Below the pieces are notes generated by a model. That model was not told the DNA's origin. It was given only the letters and a program-made list of their open reading frames with translations, and made no database searches. The translations under genes were made by a program, and so were the position numbers. From Aureimonas sp. ME7 (GTDB taxonomy: Bacteria; Pseudomonadota; Alphaproteobacteria; Rhizobiales; Rhizobiaceae), in assembly GCF_903970965.1 (NCBI RefSeq), contig NZ_CAJCKW010000013.1, positions 18,514 to 82,513 of the forward strand: 64,000 bases of DNA, given 5' to 3'. Below are positions 51,659-60,427 of the stretch, one piece after another. Position 1 is the stretch's first letter; every line of letters begins with the position of its first letter.

Positions 51659-52387
51659 ATGTTCGAACTTCTCACACCCGAAGGGTGGCTGGCGCTCGGC
51701 CAGATCATCATCATGGACGTCGTCCTGGCGGGCGACAACGCCATCGTCATCGGCCTCGCGGTCGCGGGCCTGCCCGCGGACCAGCGAAAGAAGGCCATCT
51801 TCTGGGGCATCGCGGCCGCCACGGCCTTGCGCATCGCCTTCACGCTGGTCGCGACGCAGCTTCTGGGCATTTTCGGCCTCCTGCTCGCCGGCGGTCTCCT
51901 GCTTCTCTGGGTCTGCTGGAAGATGTGGTCAGAGCTGCGCGCCGGCGACCACGATGCGGAAGGCGAGGCGGCCTTGAACGGCGCTCAAACGGGCGCTCCG
52001 CGCAAGACGCTCGGCCAAGCCACGCTGCAGATCATTCTCGCCGACGTTTCCATGTCGCTCGACAACGTGATCGCGGTCGCAGGCGCTGCGGAAGGGCACC
52101 ATTGGTCGCTGCTTGCCTTCGGCCTTCTTCTTTCCATCGCCCTGATGGCGCTGGCAGCGAACTTCATCGCCAAGCTCCTCAACCGTCACCGCTGGATCGC
52201 CTATGTCGGCCTGGCCGTGATCCTCTTCGTCGCCGTGCAGATGGTTCTGAAGGGTCTCGTCCAGGTGTATCCGCCGCTCGGCGAATACATTCCCTTCGCC
52301 GTGGAGGACACGGCGCAGCCCGCGCTTCCCGCAGGCTCGCAAGGGACGGGCGAGGGCGCCGTGCCGGCCACGCCCCCGGCCCAGTAG
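51659..52387 (+). CDS. TerC-family membrane protein (YjbE-like)
   Basis: 242 residues from ATG 51659 with AGGAAAGG upstream; an in-frame extension to 51524 is not family-like. Seven to eight membrane helices. Start [20 protein letters not shown] followed by [15 protein letters not shown], and the second acidic motif [19 protein letters not shown]: the paired Asp residues in opposing helices are the metal-binding feature of TerC/Alx/YjbE proteins, several of which export manganese. Because a SitABCD manganese importer is in the same region, a role in manganese balance is attractive, but unproven. Confidence 0.92.
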   Translation: MFELLTPEGWLALGQIIIMDVVLAGDNAIVIGLAVAGLPADQRKKAIFWGIAAATALRIAFTLVATQLLGIFGLLLAGGLLLLWVCWKMWSELRAGDHDAEGEAALNGAQTGAPRKTLGQATLQIILADVSMSLDNVIAVAGAAEGHHWSLLAFGLLLSIALMALAANFIAKLLNRHRWIAYVGLAVILFVAVQMVLKGLVQVYPPLGEYIPFAVEDTAQPALPAGSQGTGEGAVPATPPAQ

Positions 52388-52401
52388 CATTTCCCAAGCG
52401 G

Positions 52402-52424
52402 GGACGGGGCGGATCGCCCCGTCC
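52402..52424 (+). terminator. Intrinsic terminator-like hairpin after the TerC-family gene
   Basis: GGACGGGGCG (52402-52411) and CGCCCCGTCC (52415-52424) form a perfect 10-bp stem with a three-base loop, then TCGCTTCGTTTCCC. T content after the stem is modest. Confidence 0.65.
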
Positions 52425-52533
52425 TCGCTTCGTTTCCCGCCTCTTTCAGGCATCCCCTCTACCCGCTCCTTCGCCGCATGCTAGATGCGAAACCCGATCC
52501 TTTCGGGTCGCGGCGAATTTCGGGTTGGAACAC

Positions 52534-52875
52534 ATGCTCTTGTCAGATGCCGTCGGGCTGGTCGGCGTGGCGGCCTATCTCTGCGCCTACGGCCTTCTGC
52601 AGTTCGAGAAGCTGAGGAGCGGCGACACGGCCTATCTTCTCCTCAACGCCGCCGGATCGGTGCTGATCCTCGTCTCGCTCGTCGGCAGCTTCAACCTGCC
52701 GTCCTTCGTGTCGCAGTCCTTCTGGCTGCTTTTCACCCTCGTCGGCTTCTACCGGGTTCGTATCGGGCGACGGGGACGCCCGATCCTGGACGCGGTGCCC
52801 GAACCCGACGTGCGGCCGGCGATCCAGAGCCTGTCTCCGGACAAGGCTCCTTTGGAAGCGGACGAAGTGCGATGA
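52534..52875 (+). CDS. Small membrane protein of the CBU_0592 type
   Basis: 113 residues with two or three membrane helices: LVGVAAYLCAYGLLQFEKL, TAYLLLNAAGSVLILVSLVG and FVSQSFWLLFTLVGFYRVRIG. The pattern with FNLPSFVSQSFWLLFTLVGF is that of the CBU_0592-like domain found as a small stand-alone protein in many proteobacteria; its role is unknown. The ATG at 52534 has only a weak GGTTGG upstream. Its stop overlaps the fdhD start (ATGA at 52872-52875), so the two proteins are probably made together. Confidence 0.82.
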   Translation: MLLSDAVGLVGVAAYLCAYGLLQFEKLRSGDTAYLLLNAAGSVLILVSLVGSFNLPSFVSQSFWLLFTLVGFYRVRIGRRGRPILDAVPEPDVRPAIQSLSPDKAPLEADEVR

Positions 52876-53684
52876 CCGGCGCGTCCGAACGTCGGAGCGT
52901 CATCCGGTTCGGCAAGGCCGGCTTCACCAGGGCCGAGCGCGACCTGCCCGCCGAAACGGCGGTCGCCATCTCGGTGAACGGCTCCACCCATGCGGTGATG
53001 ATGGCGACGCCGGATCATGTCGAGGACCTGGGGATCGGCCTCGCGCTCAACGAGCGGATCGTCGCGCAGGCGTCCGAGATCGAGCGCATCGAGATCGAAG
53101 CCTCCGAGATCGGGATCGATTGTCGCCTTTGGCTCTCACCTGCGCGAGGCGCGGGCTATGTCGCCCGACGGCGCCAGATGACGGGGCCCGTCGGCTGCGG
53201 ACTTTGCGGGGTGGAAAGCCTGGAGCTCGCCGCGCCCGAACTTCCCGTCGTCGCATCGACGCTCCGCCTCCCGCCGGCCGCGATCGCGGATGCGATGCGT
53301 GCGATGACCGAGCGCCAGAGCCTCGGGCGGCAGACACGCGCCGTCCATGCCGCTGCCTTCGCCCGGAGGGACGGCGAGGTCGTCGTGGTGCGCGAGGACG
53401 TCGGGCGTCACAACGCGCTCGACAAGGTCACCGGCCATCTGGCGCGAGGAGGCATCGCGCCTGCGGGCGGGTTCCTCGTGCTGACGAGCCGCGTCTCCGT
53501 GGAACTCATTCAGAAGGCGGCCGTCATGGGCTGCGAGCTGATCGCGGCCGTATCGGTGCCGACGCTCCTGGCGGTGCGCGAGGCGGAGCGGGCCGGCATC
53601 ACCCTCGTGGCCGTGGTGCGTGGGGAGGAGTTCGAGGTCTTCACGAACCCCGAGCGGATCGTCGGAGCGTTGGGCGCGCTCTGA
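52872..53684 (+). CDS. fdhD: Formate dehydrogenase accessory sulfurtransferase FdhD
   Basis: 270 residues. The sulfur-relay motif CGLCG (residues 109-113) and the following VRAVHAAAFARRDGEVVVVREDVGRHNALDKV-type region (key part EDVGRHNALDK near 180) and GFLVLTSRVSVELIQKAA are all diagnostic. FdhD passes sulfur from IscS to the bis-MGD molybdenum cofactor of formate dehydrogenase. No fdh structural genes occur here. Translationally coupled to the small membrane protein upstream, which is not a usual partner. Confidence 0.96.
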   Translation: MTGASERRSVIRFGKAGFTRAERDLPAETAVAISVNGSTHAVMMATPDHVEDLGIGLALNERIVAQASEIERIEIEASEIGIDCRLWLSPARGAGYVARRRQMTGPVGCGLCGVESLELAAPELPVVASTLRLPPAAIADAMRAMTERQSLGRQTRAVHAAAFARRDGEVVVVREDVGRHNALDKVTGHLARGGIAPAGGFLVLTSRVSVELIQKAAVMGCELIAAVSVPTLLAVREAERAGITLVAVVRGEEFEVFTNPERIVGALGAL

Positions 53685-53723
53685 ACGGCCTGCGAAATTT
53701 TGGGGCGGAGGGCTTGTGATGCT

Positions 53724-53752
53724 CTTTCGCCACAGTGATCCCCTTCCCATAT
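53724..53752 (+). promoter_or_regulatory. Putative sigma-32 (RpoH) promoter of clpB
   Basis: CTTTCGC at 53724-53730, a 14-base spacer and TCCCATAT at 53745-53752 fit the heat-shock consensus CTTGAAA-N13/15-CCCCATNT well at the -10 and fairly at the -35. It lies 92 bases before the clpB ATG, and no other strong promoter is seen in the gap. Confidence 0.5.
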
Positions 53753-53843
53753 TCCCAGCAGCGGCCGGCTTTCGGGCGGCCGACTCCACGCTTTTTCGCG
53801 CGCATGCCGCTTCGGGTGCCCCGCGAGACAAGGAGACCAACGC

Positions 53844-56459
53844 ATGGACATGGAAAAATATACCGACCGGGTTCGCGGCTTCATCCAGGCCGCGCAGACG
53901 CTGGCGATGGCGCGCGACCACCAGCAGTTCCTGCCCGAACATCTCCTGAAGGTTCTGGTCGACGATTCCGAAGGGCTCGCCTCCGGCCTGATCGAACGCG
54001 CCGGCGGTCGGCCGAAGGACGTGCGCCTTGGCGTCGATGCGGCGCTCGATGCCCTGCCCAAGGTGTCGGGCGGCAACGGCCAGATCTATCTGGCGGCTCC
54101 CACGGCCAAGGTCTTCACGACCGCCGAGGAGATCGCCAAGAAGGCGGGCGACAGTTTCGTCACCGCCGAGCGGCTCCTGCTCGCGCTGGCGCTGGAGAAG
54201 AGCGCCAAGACGTCCGATATCCTGGCCAAGGCCGGCGTGACACCGCAGGGGCTGAATTCGGCGATCGAGGCGATCCGCAAGGGGCGCACGGCCGACACCG
54301 CGTCTGCGGAGCAGGGCTACGATGCGCTCAAGCGCTATGCCCGCGACCTGACCAAGGACGCGCGCGAAGGCAAGCTCGACCCGGTGATCGGGCGCGACGA
54401 CGAGATTCGCCGCACGATCCAGGTTCTGTCCCGCCGCACCAAGAACAACCCGGTTCTGATCGGCGAGCCCGGCGTCGGCAAGACGGCGATCGCCGAAGGC
54501 TTGGCGCTGCGCCTCGTCAATGGCGACGTGCCGGAGTCCCTCAAGGACAAGCAGCTGATGGCGCTCGACATGGGCGCGCTCATCGCCGGCGCGAAGTATC
54601 GCGGCGAGTTCGAGGAGCGGCTGAAGTCCGTCCTGTCGGAGGTGACGGCGGCCGACGGCGGCATCATCCTCTTCATCGACGAGATGCACACGCTGGTGGG
54701 CGCGGGCAAGGCGGACGGGGCAATGGACGCGTCCAACCTCCTCAAACCCGCGCTGGCGCGCGGCGAGCTTCACTGCGTCGGCGCCACCACGCTCGACGAG
54801 TATCGCAAGCATGTCGAAAAGGACCCGGCGCTCGCGCGGCGCTTCCAGCCCGTCTTCGTCTCCGAGCCGAGCGTCGAGGACACGATCTCGATCCTGCGCG
54901 GATTGAAGGAGAAGTACGAGCAGCACCACAAGGTGCGCATCTCGGACTCGGCCCTGGTGGCCGCCGCGCAGCTGTCGAACCGCTACATCACCGACCGTTT
55001 CCTGCCCGACAAGGCGATCGACCTCGTGGACGAGGGCGCCGCGCGCCTGCGCATGGCGGTCGATTCCAAGCCCGAGGCTCTGGACGAGATCGATCGGCGC
55101 ATCGTGCAGCTGAAGATCGAGCGCGAGGCGCTCAAGAAGGAGAACGACGACGGGGCGCGTTCGCGCCTGGAGCGTCTGGAAGGCGAGCTTGCCAACCTTG
55201 AGGAGGAAAGCGACCGGCTGACCACGTCCTGGCAGGCAGAGAAGTCCAAGCTCGGGCTGGCCGCCGATCTCAAGAAGCGGCTCGACGAAGCGCGCAACGA
55301 ACTCGCCATCGCCCAGCGCCGCGGCGAGTTCCAGCGCGCGGGCGAGCTCGCCTATGGCGAGATCCCTCAGCTGGAGCGCGAGCTGACGGAAGCGGAAAGC
55401 GCCGGTAGCCAGGGCTCCATGGTCGAGGAGACCGTGACGGCCGACCATGTCGCGCAGGTCGTCTCCCGTTGGACCGGCATTCCCGTCGACCGGATGATGC
55501 AGGGCGAGCGCGAGAAGCTCCTGTCGATGGAGGATGCGCTCGCCAAGCGCGTCGTAGGGCAAGGGGAAGCGGTGCAGGCGGTCTCCAAAGCCGTCCGGCG
55601 CGCGCGCGCCGGCCTGCAGGATCCGAACCGGCCGATCGGCTCGTTCATCTTCCTCGGGCCGACCGGTGTCGGCAAGACCGAGCTCACCAAGGCGCTCGCG
55701 CGCTTCCTGTTCGACGAGGACACGGCGCTGGTGCGCATCGACATGTCGGAGTTCATGGAAAAGCATTCCGTGGCCCGGCTGATCGGCGCGCCTCCGGGCT
55801 ATGTCGGCTACGAGGAGGGCGGCGTCCTGACCGAAGCGGTGCGGCGCCGGCCCTATCAGGTGATCCTCTTCGACGAGATCGAAAAGGCGCATCCGGACGT
55901 CTTCAACGTCCTCCTCCAAGTGCTCGACGACGGGCGGCTGACGGACGGGCAGGGGCGCACGGTCGATTTTCGCAACACGCTGATCGTGATGACCTCCAAC
56001 CTCGGCGCCGAGTACCTGACGAGCCTTCGCGACGATCAGGATGTGGGTGAAGTTCGCACCCAGGTGATGGACGTCGTGCGCTCGGCCTTCCGGCCGGAGT
56101 TCCTCAACCGCGTCGACGAGATCATCCTGTTCCATCGCCTCAAGCGCGCGGAAATGGGGGCGATCGTCGACATCCAGATGCAGCGGCTCGAAAAGCTTCT
56201 GGAGGAGCGCAAGATCGCGATCGAGCTCGACGAGACGGCCCGCGAATGGCTGTCGGAGCGGGGCTACGATCCGGCCTACGGCGCGCGTCCCTTGAAGCGG
56301 GTGATCCAGCGCGAGGTGCAGGATCCGCTCGCCGAGAAGATCCTTCTCGGGCAGATCAAGGACGAGGACCGGGTGAAGATCTCGTCCGGTACGGACCGGC
56401 TGAACTTCTACGTCGTCGGCTCCAAGGCCGGGGCGGAAGGGGACAGGGTCGCGGCCTGA
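53844..56459 (+). CDS. clpB: ATP-dependent disaggregase ClpB
   Basis: 871 residues. An N-terminal double Clp_N domain (about 1-150), first AAA+ module with Walker A GEPGVGKT at 207 and [11 protein letters not shown], a middle coiled coil (about 405-525, rich in Glu/Lys/Arg) that docks DnaK, and the second AAA+ module with GPTGVGKT at 605 and [15 protein letters not shown]. All four subdomains are full length. Rescues aggregated proteins with DnaK. ATG 53844 with GGAG eight bases before; a second ATG two codons later is possible. Likely heat-shock controlled. Confidence 0.98.
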   Translation: MDMEKYTDRVRGFIQAAQTLAMARDHQQFLPEHLLKVLVDDSEGLASGLIERAGGRPKDVRLGVDAALDALPKVSGGNGQIYLAAPTAKVFTTAEEIAKKAGDSFVTAERLLLALALEKSAKTSDILAKAGVTPQGLNSAIEAIRKGRTADTASAEQGYDALKRYARDLTKDAREGKLDPVIGRDDEIRRTIQVLSRRTKNNPVLIGEPGVGKTAIAEGLALRLVNGDVPESLKDKQLMALDMGALIAGAKYRGEFEERLKSVLSEVTAADGGIILFIDEMHTLVGAGKADGAMDASNLLKPALARGELHCVGATTLDEYRKHVEKDPALARRFQPVFVSEPSVEDTISILRGLKEKYEQHHKVRISDSALVAAAQLSNRYITDRFLPDKAIDLVDEGAARLRMAVDSKPEALDEIDRRIVQLKIEREALKKENDDGARSRLERLEGELANLEEESDRLTTSWQAEKSKLGLAADLKKRLDEARNELAIAQRRGEFQRAGELAYGEIPQLERELTEAESAGSQGSMVEETVTADHVAQVVSRWTGIPVDRMMQGEREKLLSMEDALAKRVVGQGEAVQAVSKAVRRARAGLQDPNRPIGSFIFLGPTGVGKTELTKALARFLFDEDTALVRIDMSEFMEKHSVARLIGAPPGYVGYEEGGVLTEAVRRRPYQVILFDEIEKAHPDVFNVLLQVLDDGRLTDGQGRTVDFRNTLIVMTSNLGAEYLTSLRDDQDVGEVRTQVMDVVRSAFRPEFLNRVDEIILFHRLKRAEMGAIVDIQMQRLEKLLEERKIAIELDETAREWLSERGYDPAYGARPLKRVIQREVQDPLAEKILLGQIKDEDRVKISSGTDRLNFYVVGSKAGAEGDRVAA

Positions 56460-56485
56460 CGGATCGCGATGCCCGACATGCGAAA

Positions 56486-56511
56486 GGGGGCGGCTCCCGC
56501 GAGCCGCCCCC
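56486..56511. terminator. Strong bidirectional terminator between clpB and the PRC-barrel gene
   Basis: GGGGGCGGCTC (56486-56496) and GAGCCGCCCCC (56501-56511) form a perfect 11-bp stem with a four-base loop; TTTTGTT follows on the forward strand and CTTTC on the reverse. Confidence 0.85.
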
Positions 56512-56526
56512 TTTTGTTCGTCGTCA

Positions 56527-56913
56527 TCAGTAGTAGGCGACGCCGTAATAGTCGTTGACGCGGCGCCCATAGTCCGGATCGGCCCAGCTCGGGCGATCCG
56601 CCTCGCCGTAACGCGGCGCGGCGTTGAGCTGGTCGATCGTCAGCCCGACGACGTAGCCGCCCTGGCGCTCGTCGTATTTCAGGACTTCCCAGGGCAGCGG
56701 GTGGTATTCCTCGCCGATCCCGAGGAAGCCGCCGAAGCTCATGATGGCGTATTTCACGCGGCCGTCTCGCTTGCCGATGACGACGTCGTAGATGTGGCCG
56801 AGATTGTCGCCGTCCGTGTTGTAGACGCGGGTGCCGTTGACGCGGCTGGCCTCGATGGCGTCCGCGCCGACTTCGACTTCGGACGTGGTGCCGGTTCCAA
56901 GCGTGGAGGACAT
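56527..56913 (-). CDS. PRC-barrel domain protein
   Basis: 128 residues from ATG 56911-56913 with GGAGA upstream. PRC-barrel sheet: GTRVYNTDGDNLGHIYDVVIGKRDGRVKYAIMSFGGFLGIGEEYHPLPWEVL (key pieces NLGHIYDVV and VKYAIMSFGG), followed by a Tyr/Asp-rich tail ending GVAYY. Stand-alone PRC-barrel proteins of this size are widespread in Hyphomicrobiales and are often stress-induced or envelope-associated. No signal peptide. The role is unknown; the proximity to clpB may be by chance. Confidence 0.88.
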   Translation of the reverse strand: MSSTLGTGTTSEVEVGADAIEASRVNGTRVYNTDGDNLGHIYDVVIGKRDGRVKYAIMSFGGFLGIGEEYHPLPWEVLKYDERQGGYVVGLTIDQLNAAPRYGEADRPSWADPDYGRRVNDYYGVAYY

Positions 56914-57029
56914 GGATCTCGTCTCCGTTCCTGTTTGTCTCAAGGTGTGAAACGGAACGGGGCCGGTGCCGTTCCCTTTTTCCCCGGCATAGGACGCGGC
57001 GCGGGGCGCAATCCGAGGATGACGAACTC

Positions 57030-57866
57030 ATGAAAACGATCGATCTGCCCGGCGGCATCACCGTGCCCGCCCTCGGCCAAGGCACCTGGATGATGGCCGA
57101 GGGCAACGCGCCGCGCGAGCGCGAAATCGAAGCGCTGCGCGCCGGAATCGACCTCGGCATGACGCTGATCGACACGGCCGAGATCTACGGCGACGGGGCA
57201 TCCGAGGTTCTGGTCGGCGAGGCCATCCGCGATCGGAGGGACGAGGTGTTCCTGGTGTCCAAGGTCGCCCCGTCCAACGCCTCGCGCGAGGGAACGCGGC
57301 GCGCCTGCGAAGCGAGCCTCCAACGGCTCGGCACCGACCGGCTGGACCTCTACCTCCTCCACTGGCGGGGTCGCCATCCCCTGAGCGATACCGTCGCGGC
57401 GATGGAGGACCTCGTTTCGGCCGGCCGGATCGGCCGCTGGGGCGTGTCGAACTTCGACCTCTCGGACATGGAGGAACTCGTCGCCGTTCCCGGCGGCGCG
57501 AACTGCGCGGTCAACCAGATCCTCTACAATCTGGAGGAGCGCGGTCCCGAATTCGATCTCCTGCCCTGGCAGGCCGAGCACGGCATCCCGGTCATGGCCT
57601 ATTCTCCGGTCGGGCAGGGCGGCGCGCTTCTGGAAGACGACACGCTGGCGGCGGTCGCCGAGCGCCATGTGGCGAGCCCCGCCCGTATCGCTCTGGCCTT
57701 CCTGCTCCAGCGCCCCGGCGTCATCGCCATTCCGAAGGCGGCGACGCGCGGCCACGTCGAGGACAATGCCGCCGCGGCCGGTCTCGAACTCGACGCGGAC
57801 GATCTCGCGGCCCTGGAGGAAGCGTTTCCCGCGCCGACCTGCAAGGTCCCGCTCGCGATGATCTGA
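57030..57866 (+). CDS. Aldo/keto reductase (YeaE-like)
   Basis: 278 residues. AKR barrel with the catalytic tetrad visible: Asp in LIDTAEIYGDG (about 50), Tyr of the same motif (about 55), Lys in FLVSKVAPSN (about 83) and His in YLLHWRG (about 116). C-terminal NADP-binding part AIPKAATRGHVEDNAAA. Cytoplasmic reductase for aldehydes such as methylglyoxal, substrate not defined. Oriented divergently from the PRC-barrel gene, with which it shares a short upstream region of 116 bases. Confidence 0.93.
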   Translation: MKTIDLPGGITVPALGQGTWMMAEGNAPREREIEALRAGIDLGMTLIDTAEIYGDGASEVLVGEAIRDRRDEVFLVSKVAPSNASREGTRRACEASLQRLGTDRLDLYLLHWRGRHPLSDTVAAMEDLVSAGRIGRWGVSNFDLSDMEELVAVPGGANCAVNQILYNLEERGPEFDLLPWQAEHGIPVMAYSPVGQGGALLEDDTLAAVAERHVASPARIALAFLLQRPGVIAIPKAATRGHVEDNAAAAGLELDADDLAALEEAFPAPTCKVPLAMI

Positions 57867-57995
57867 ACGCATGGGAGGCGCCGCGTCGCTTCACACCCTG
57901 TTCATGCACGCGGCGTTAACCATCTTCGGACCAGCATTACGCCCTATTTGCCTGCCAGGCGTTGCCGGTGCGGCGTATGAGGAGAAGGCAAGGAC

Positions 57996-59369
57996 ATGGC
58001 CAAGCGAGCGGTGCGGGTGATGGCCCTTCTGATGGCCGGCCTTTGCATGGGCGCATCCCCGGGCTTGGCGCAGCGCTACGATCCCGGCTACGATGACTAC
58101 GGACCGGGCACGGAAAGCTTCGTCGACGAGTTCGGCAATGTCGTCACCGTGGATTCCTACGGCCGGGTGATCGCGGTGGAGCGTCCGCGGCGCGGGCAGC
58201 GGGCCGAGCGGCACGGCTACGGGGCGCCCTCCGGGCCCGTGGTCCTGGAAGGTCGGGCGGGCGACGTGCCGCCGGGCGTCGAGTACGGTGTGCCCTCCGC
58301 CGAGCCCTATGACGACTACCGCGACGCGCCGGTGGAACAGCAGCCCTTGCCCCCCGCTGGTGCCTGGGATCAGGCGGGCCTGCCGGACGGCGGCACCACG
58401 GGCTCGATCGCGCCCTCCGACGGGTTCGGCAACGATCCCCTGACCGGCAACGGCCGTCTCGAAGGCCAGACCATGATCGAGACCGACCCGGCGCCCAAAG
58501 TGGCCGGGCCGAAGGGCAAGAACGCCAAGGCCGAGATCGCCGCGCTCCAGGTCCTGCTCGACCGCGCCGGCATCTCGCCGGGGGTGATCGACGGGCGCAT
58601 GGGCGGCAATGTCGACAAAGCGGTCGCCGCCTATACCGAGATGACCGGCCGCACCATCGACGCCACCAACGCCCAGTCGCTCATGGAAGAGTTGATGGCG
58701 ACTGGCGGGCCGGCGGTGGTGTCCTACGAGATCACCAACGAGGACGTCGGCGGCCCCTATGTCGCGGCCATCCCCGAGGACTACGCGCACAAGGCGGCGC
58801 TGCCCGCGATGAGCTACGAGCGCGTGACCGAGATGCTGGGCGAGCGCTTCCACATGGACGAGGCCTATCTCAAGGAGATCAATCCGGGCGCCGACTTCAC
58901 CCGCCCCGGCACGATCATCAAGGTCATGGCGACGGGCGAGAACATCACGGGCGTCGAAGTCGCGCGCATCGTTGCCGACAAGGGGCGCGAGCAGGTTCGC
59001 GCCTACGACGCCACCGGGCGGCTGGTCGCGGCCTATCCCTCCTCGATCGGGTCGACCTCGACGCCCTCGCCGTCGGGCACCGTGGAGGTCGCGCGCATCG
59101 CCTTCAACCCCAACTACACCTACAACCCGAAGATCAACTTCAAGCAGGGCGACAACGACAAGGTCCTGACCATTCCTCCGGGTCCGAACGGGCCGGTCGG
59201 CACGATCTGGATCGCCTTGTCGAAGCCGACCTACGGCATCCACGGCACGCCCGAGCCCTCCAAGATCGGCAAGACCAACAGCCACGGCTGCGTGCGCCTG
59301 ACGAACTGGGACGCGGCCGAACTCGCCAAGCTGGTGAAGCCCGGCGTCGTCGTCGAGTTCGTGGAATAG
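57996..59369 (+). CDS. L,D-transpeptidase (YkuD domain) with peptidoglycan-binding region
   Basis: 457 residues. Signal peptide ends near GLAQR. Residues 25-160 are low-complexity (Gly, Pro, Asp, Tyr), then a peptidoglycan-binding helical region (about 175-240, KAEIAALQVLLDRAGISPGVIDG), a LysM-like stretch (YLKEINPGADFTRPGTIIKV) and the C-terminal YkuD catalytic domain with YGIHGTPEPSKIG and the SHGCVRLTNWD active-site motif (Cys near 434). It makes 3-3 crosslinks or attaches proteins to peptidoglycan, common in polar-growing Hyphomicrobiales. Followed 25 bases later by the extensin-like gene on the same strand. Confidence 0.95.
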   Translation: MAKRAVRVMALLMAGLCMGASPGLAQRYDPGYDDYGPGTESFVDEFGNVVTVDSYGRVIAVERPRRGQRAERHGYGAPSGPVVLEGRAGDVPPGVEYGVPSAEPYDDYRDAPVEQQPLPPAGAWDQAGLPDGGTTGSIAPSDGFGNDPLTGNGRLEGQTMIETDPAPKVAGPKGKNAKAEIAALQVLLDRAGISPGVIDGRMGGNVDKAVAAYTEMTGRTIDATNAQSLMEELMATGGPAVVSYEITNEDVGGPYVAAIPEDYAHKAALPAMSYERVTEMLGERFHMDEAYLKEINPGADFTRPGTIIKVMATGENITGVEVARIVADKGREQVRAYDATGRLVAAYPSSIGSTSTPSPSGTVEVARIAFNPNYTYNPKINFKQGDNDKVLTIPPGPNGPVGTIWIALSKPTYGIHGTPEPSKIGKTNSHGCVRLTNWDAAELAKLVKPGVVVEFVE

Positions 59370-59394
59370 CGTAAGGCCGGGGGAGGGCGGGTCG

Positions 59395-60345
59395 ATGAGG
59401 GGACGCAAGGTCTGGATCGCGGCGGCGGTGTCGCTTCTGGCATACGGCGCGCGCGCCGAGGAAGCGGTGCCCGTGCCCCGGACCTCGCCGGAAGCCGAGG
59501 CGCCCACTGCGGGCGAACCGCCGCCGCCCGTTCACGTTCCGGTCCCGGAAGACCGGCCCGAGCCGCCGGCCGGCGAAACCGCAACCCCTTCGCCCGAGGC
59601 GAAGCCCTCAGAGACGCCGGCCGACGGCAAGCCCGCCGAAGAAAAGCCGGCGGAGCTGGCGCCGGCGACCTCTCCCAGCGCCGACGCGCCCCAACCGGCC
59701 TACGTGCCGCCCGAGAAGGCCCGCACGCAGCCCGAGCCGAGCGCGCCCGAAACGCCGCCGATGGAGGTGACGCCGGCCCAGACCGTCGAGGCGGCCGCCG
59801 CCGTGGAAGACGCGGTGATGTGCGAAAAGGAACTGAAGGCGCGCGGGGCCGAGTTCACGGTCGGCGAAACGATCGCCGATGGCTATTGCGGCGTCCTCCG
59901 GCCCGTGTCGGTCAAGCGCCTTTCCAACGGAACCACGGTGGAGCCGGGAACGACCTTTCTCTGCCGCACGGCGCTGGCGCTCGATATCTGGGTGGGCGAA
60001 AGCGTCGAGCCGTCCGCCAAGGCCGAGTTCAAGGGCGCGAAGGTGAAGGCGCTGTCGCAGGCTTCCACCTATGTCTGCCGGGCGCGCGCCAGCGAATCGC
60101 GCATTTCCGAGCATTCTCGCGGGAGCGCCATCGACATCGCGGGCTTCGTCCTGTCGGACGGGCGCACCGTTCCGGTGGAAGCGGTGACACCCGGCACGCC
60201 GGAAGACCGCTTCGCGGCCGCCGTGCGGCGCGCCGCTTGCGGCCCGTTCCGCACGGTTCTCGGGCCCGGCACGGATTCGGACCACGGGACGCATCTTCAT
60301 CTCGACATCGCCGCCCGGTCCAACGACGCGACCTACTGCCGCTGA
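59395..60345 (+). CDS. Extensin-like C-terminal domain protein
   Basis: 316 residues. N-terminal signal (VWIAAAVSLLAYGARA), a long Pro/Ala/Glu linker (about 25-130) and a C-terminal domain (about 140-316) with paired cysteines and the metallopeptidase-like elements SEHSRGSAIDIAGF and DHGTHLHLDIA. That combination is Extensin-like_C (PF06904), a relative of M15 DD-peptidases found in alphaproteobacteria. Both metal-binding motifs are intact, so a peptidoglycan hydrolase activity is possible. Immediate neighbour of the L,D-transpeptidase gene, which supports a cell-wall role. Confidence 0.9.
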   Translation: MRGRKVWIAAAVSLLAYGARAEEAVPVPRTSPEAEAPTAGEPPPPVHVPVPEDRPEPPAGETATPSPEAKPSETPADGKPAEEKPAELAPATSPSADAPQPAYVPPEKARTQPEPSAPETPPMEVTPAQTVEAAAAVEDAVMCEKELKARGAEFTVGETIADGYCGVLRPVSVKRLSNGTTVEPGTTFLCRTALALDIWVGESVEPSAKAEFKGAKVKALSQASTYVCRARASESRISEHSRGSAIDIAGFVLSDGRTVPVEAVTPGTPEDRFAAAVRRAACGPFRTVLGPGTDSDHGTHLHLDIAARSNDATYCR

Positions 60346-60375
60346 ACCTTAAGGGTTTTTGCTTCCCTCCGGTCG

Positions 60376-60396
60376 GAGCGGACCTATAGTCCGCTC
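60376..60396 (+). repeat. 8-bp hairpin in the leader of the second aldo/keto reductase
   Basis: GAGCGGAC (60376-60383) and GTCCGCTC (60389-60396) with a five-base loop, 31 bases before the start codon. No T-tract. Possible attenuator or mRNA 5' structure. Confidence 0.4.
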
Positions 60397-60427
60397 GCGC
60401 TTGCCTGCGCTTCGAGGAGGAACACGA

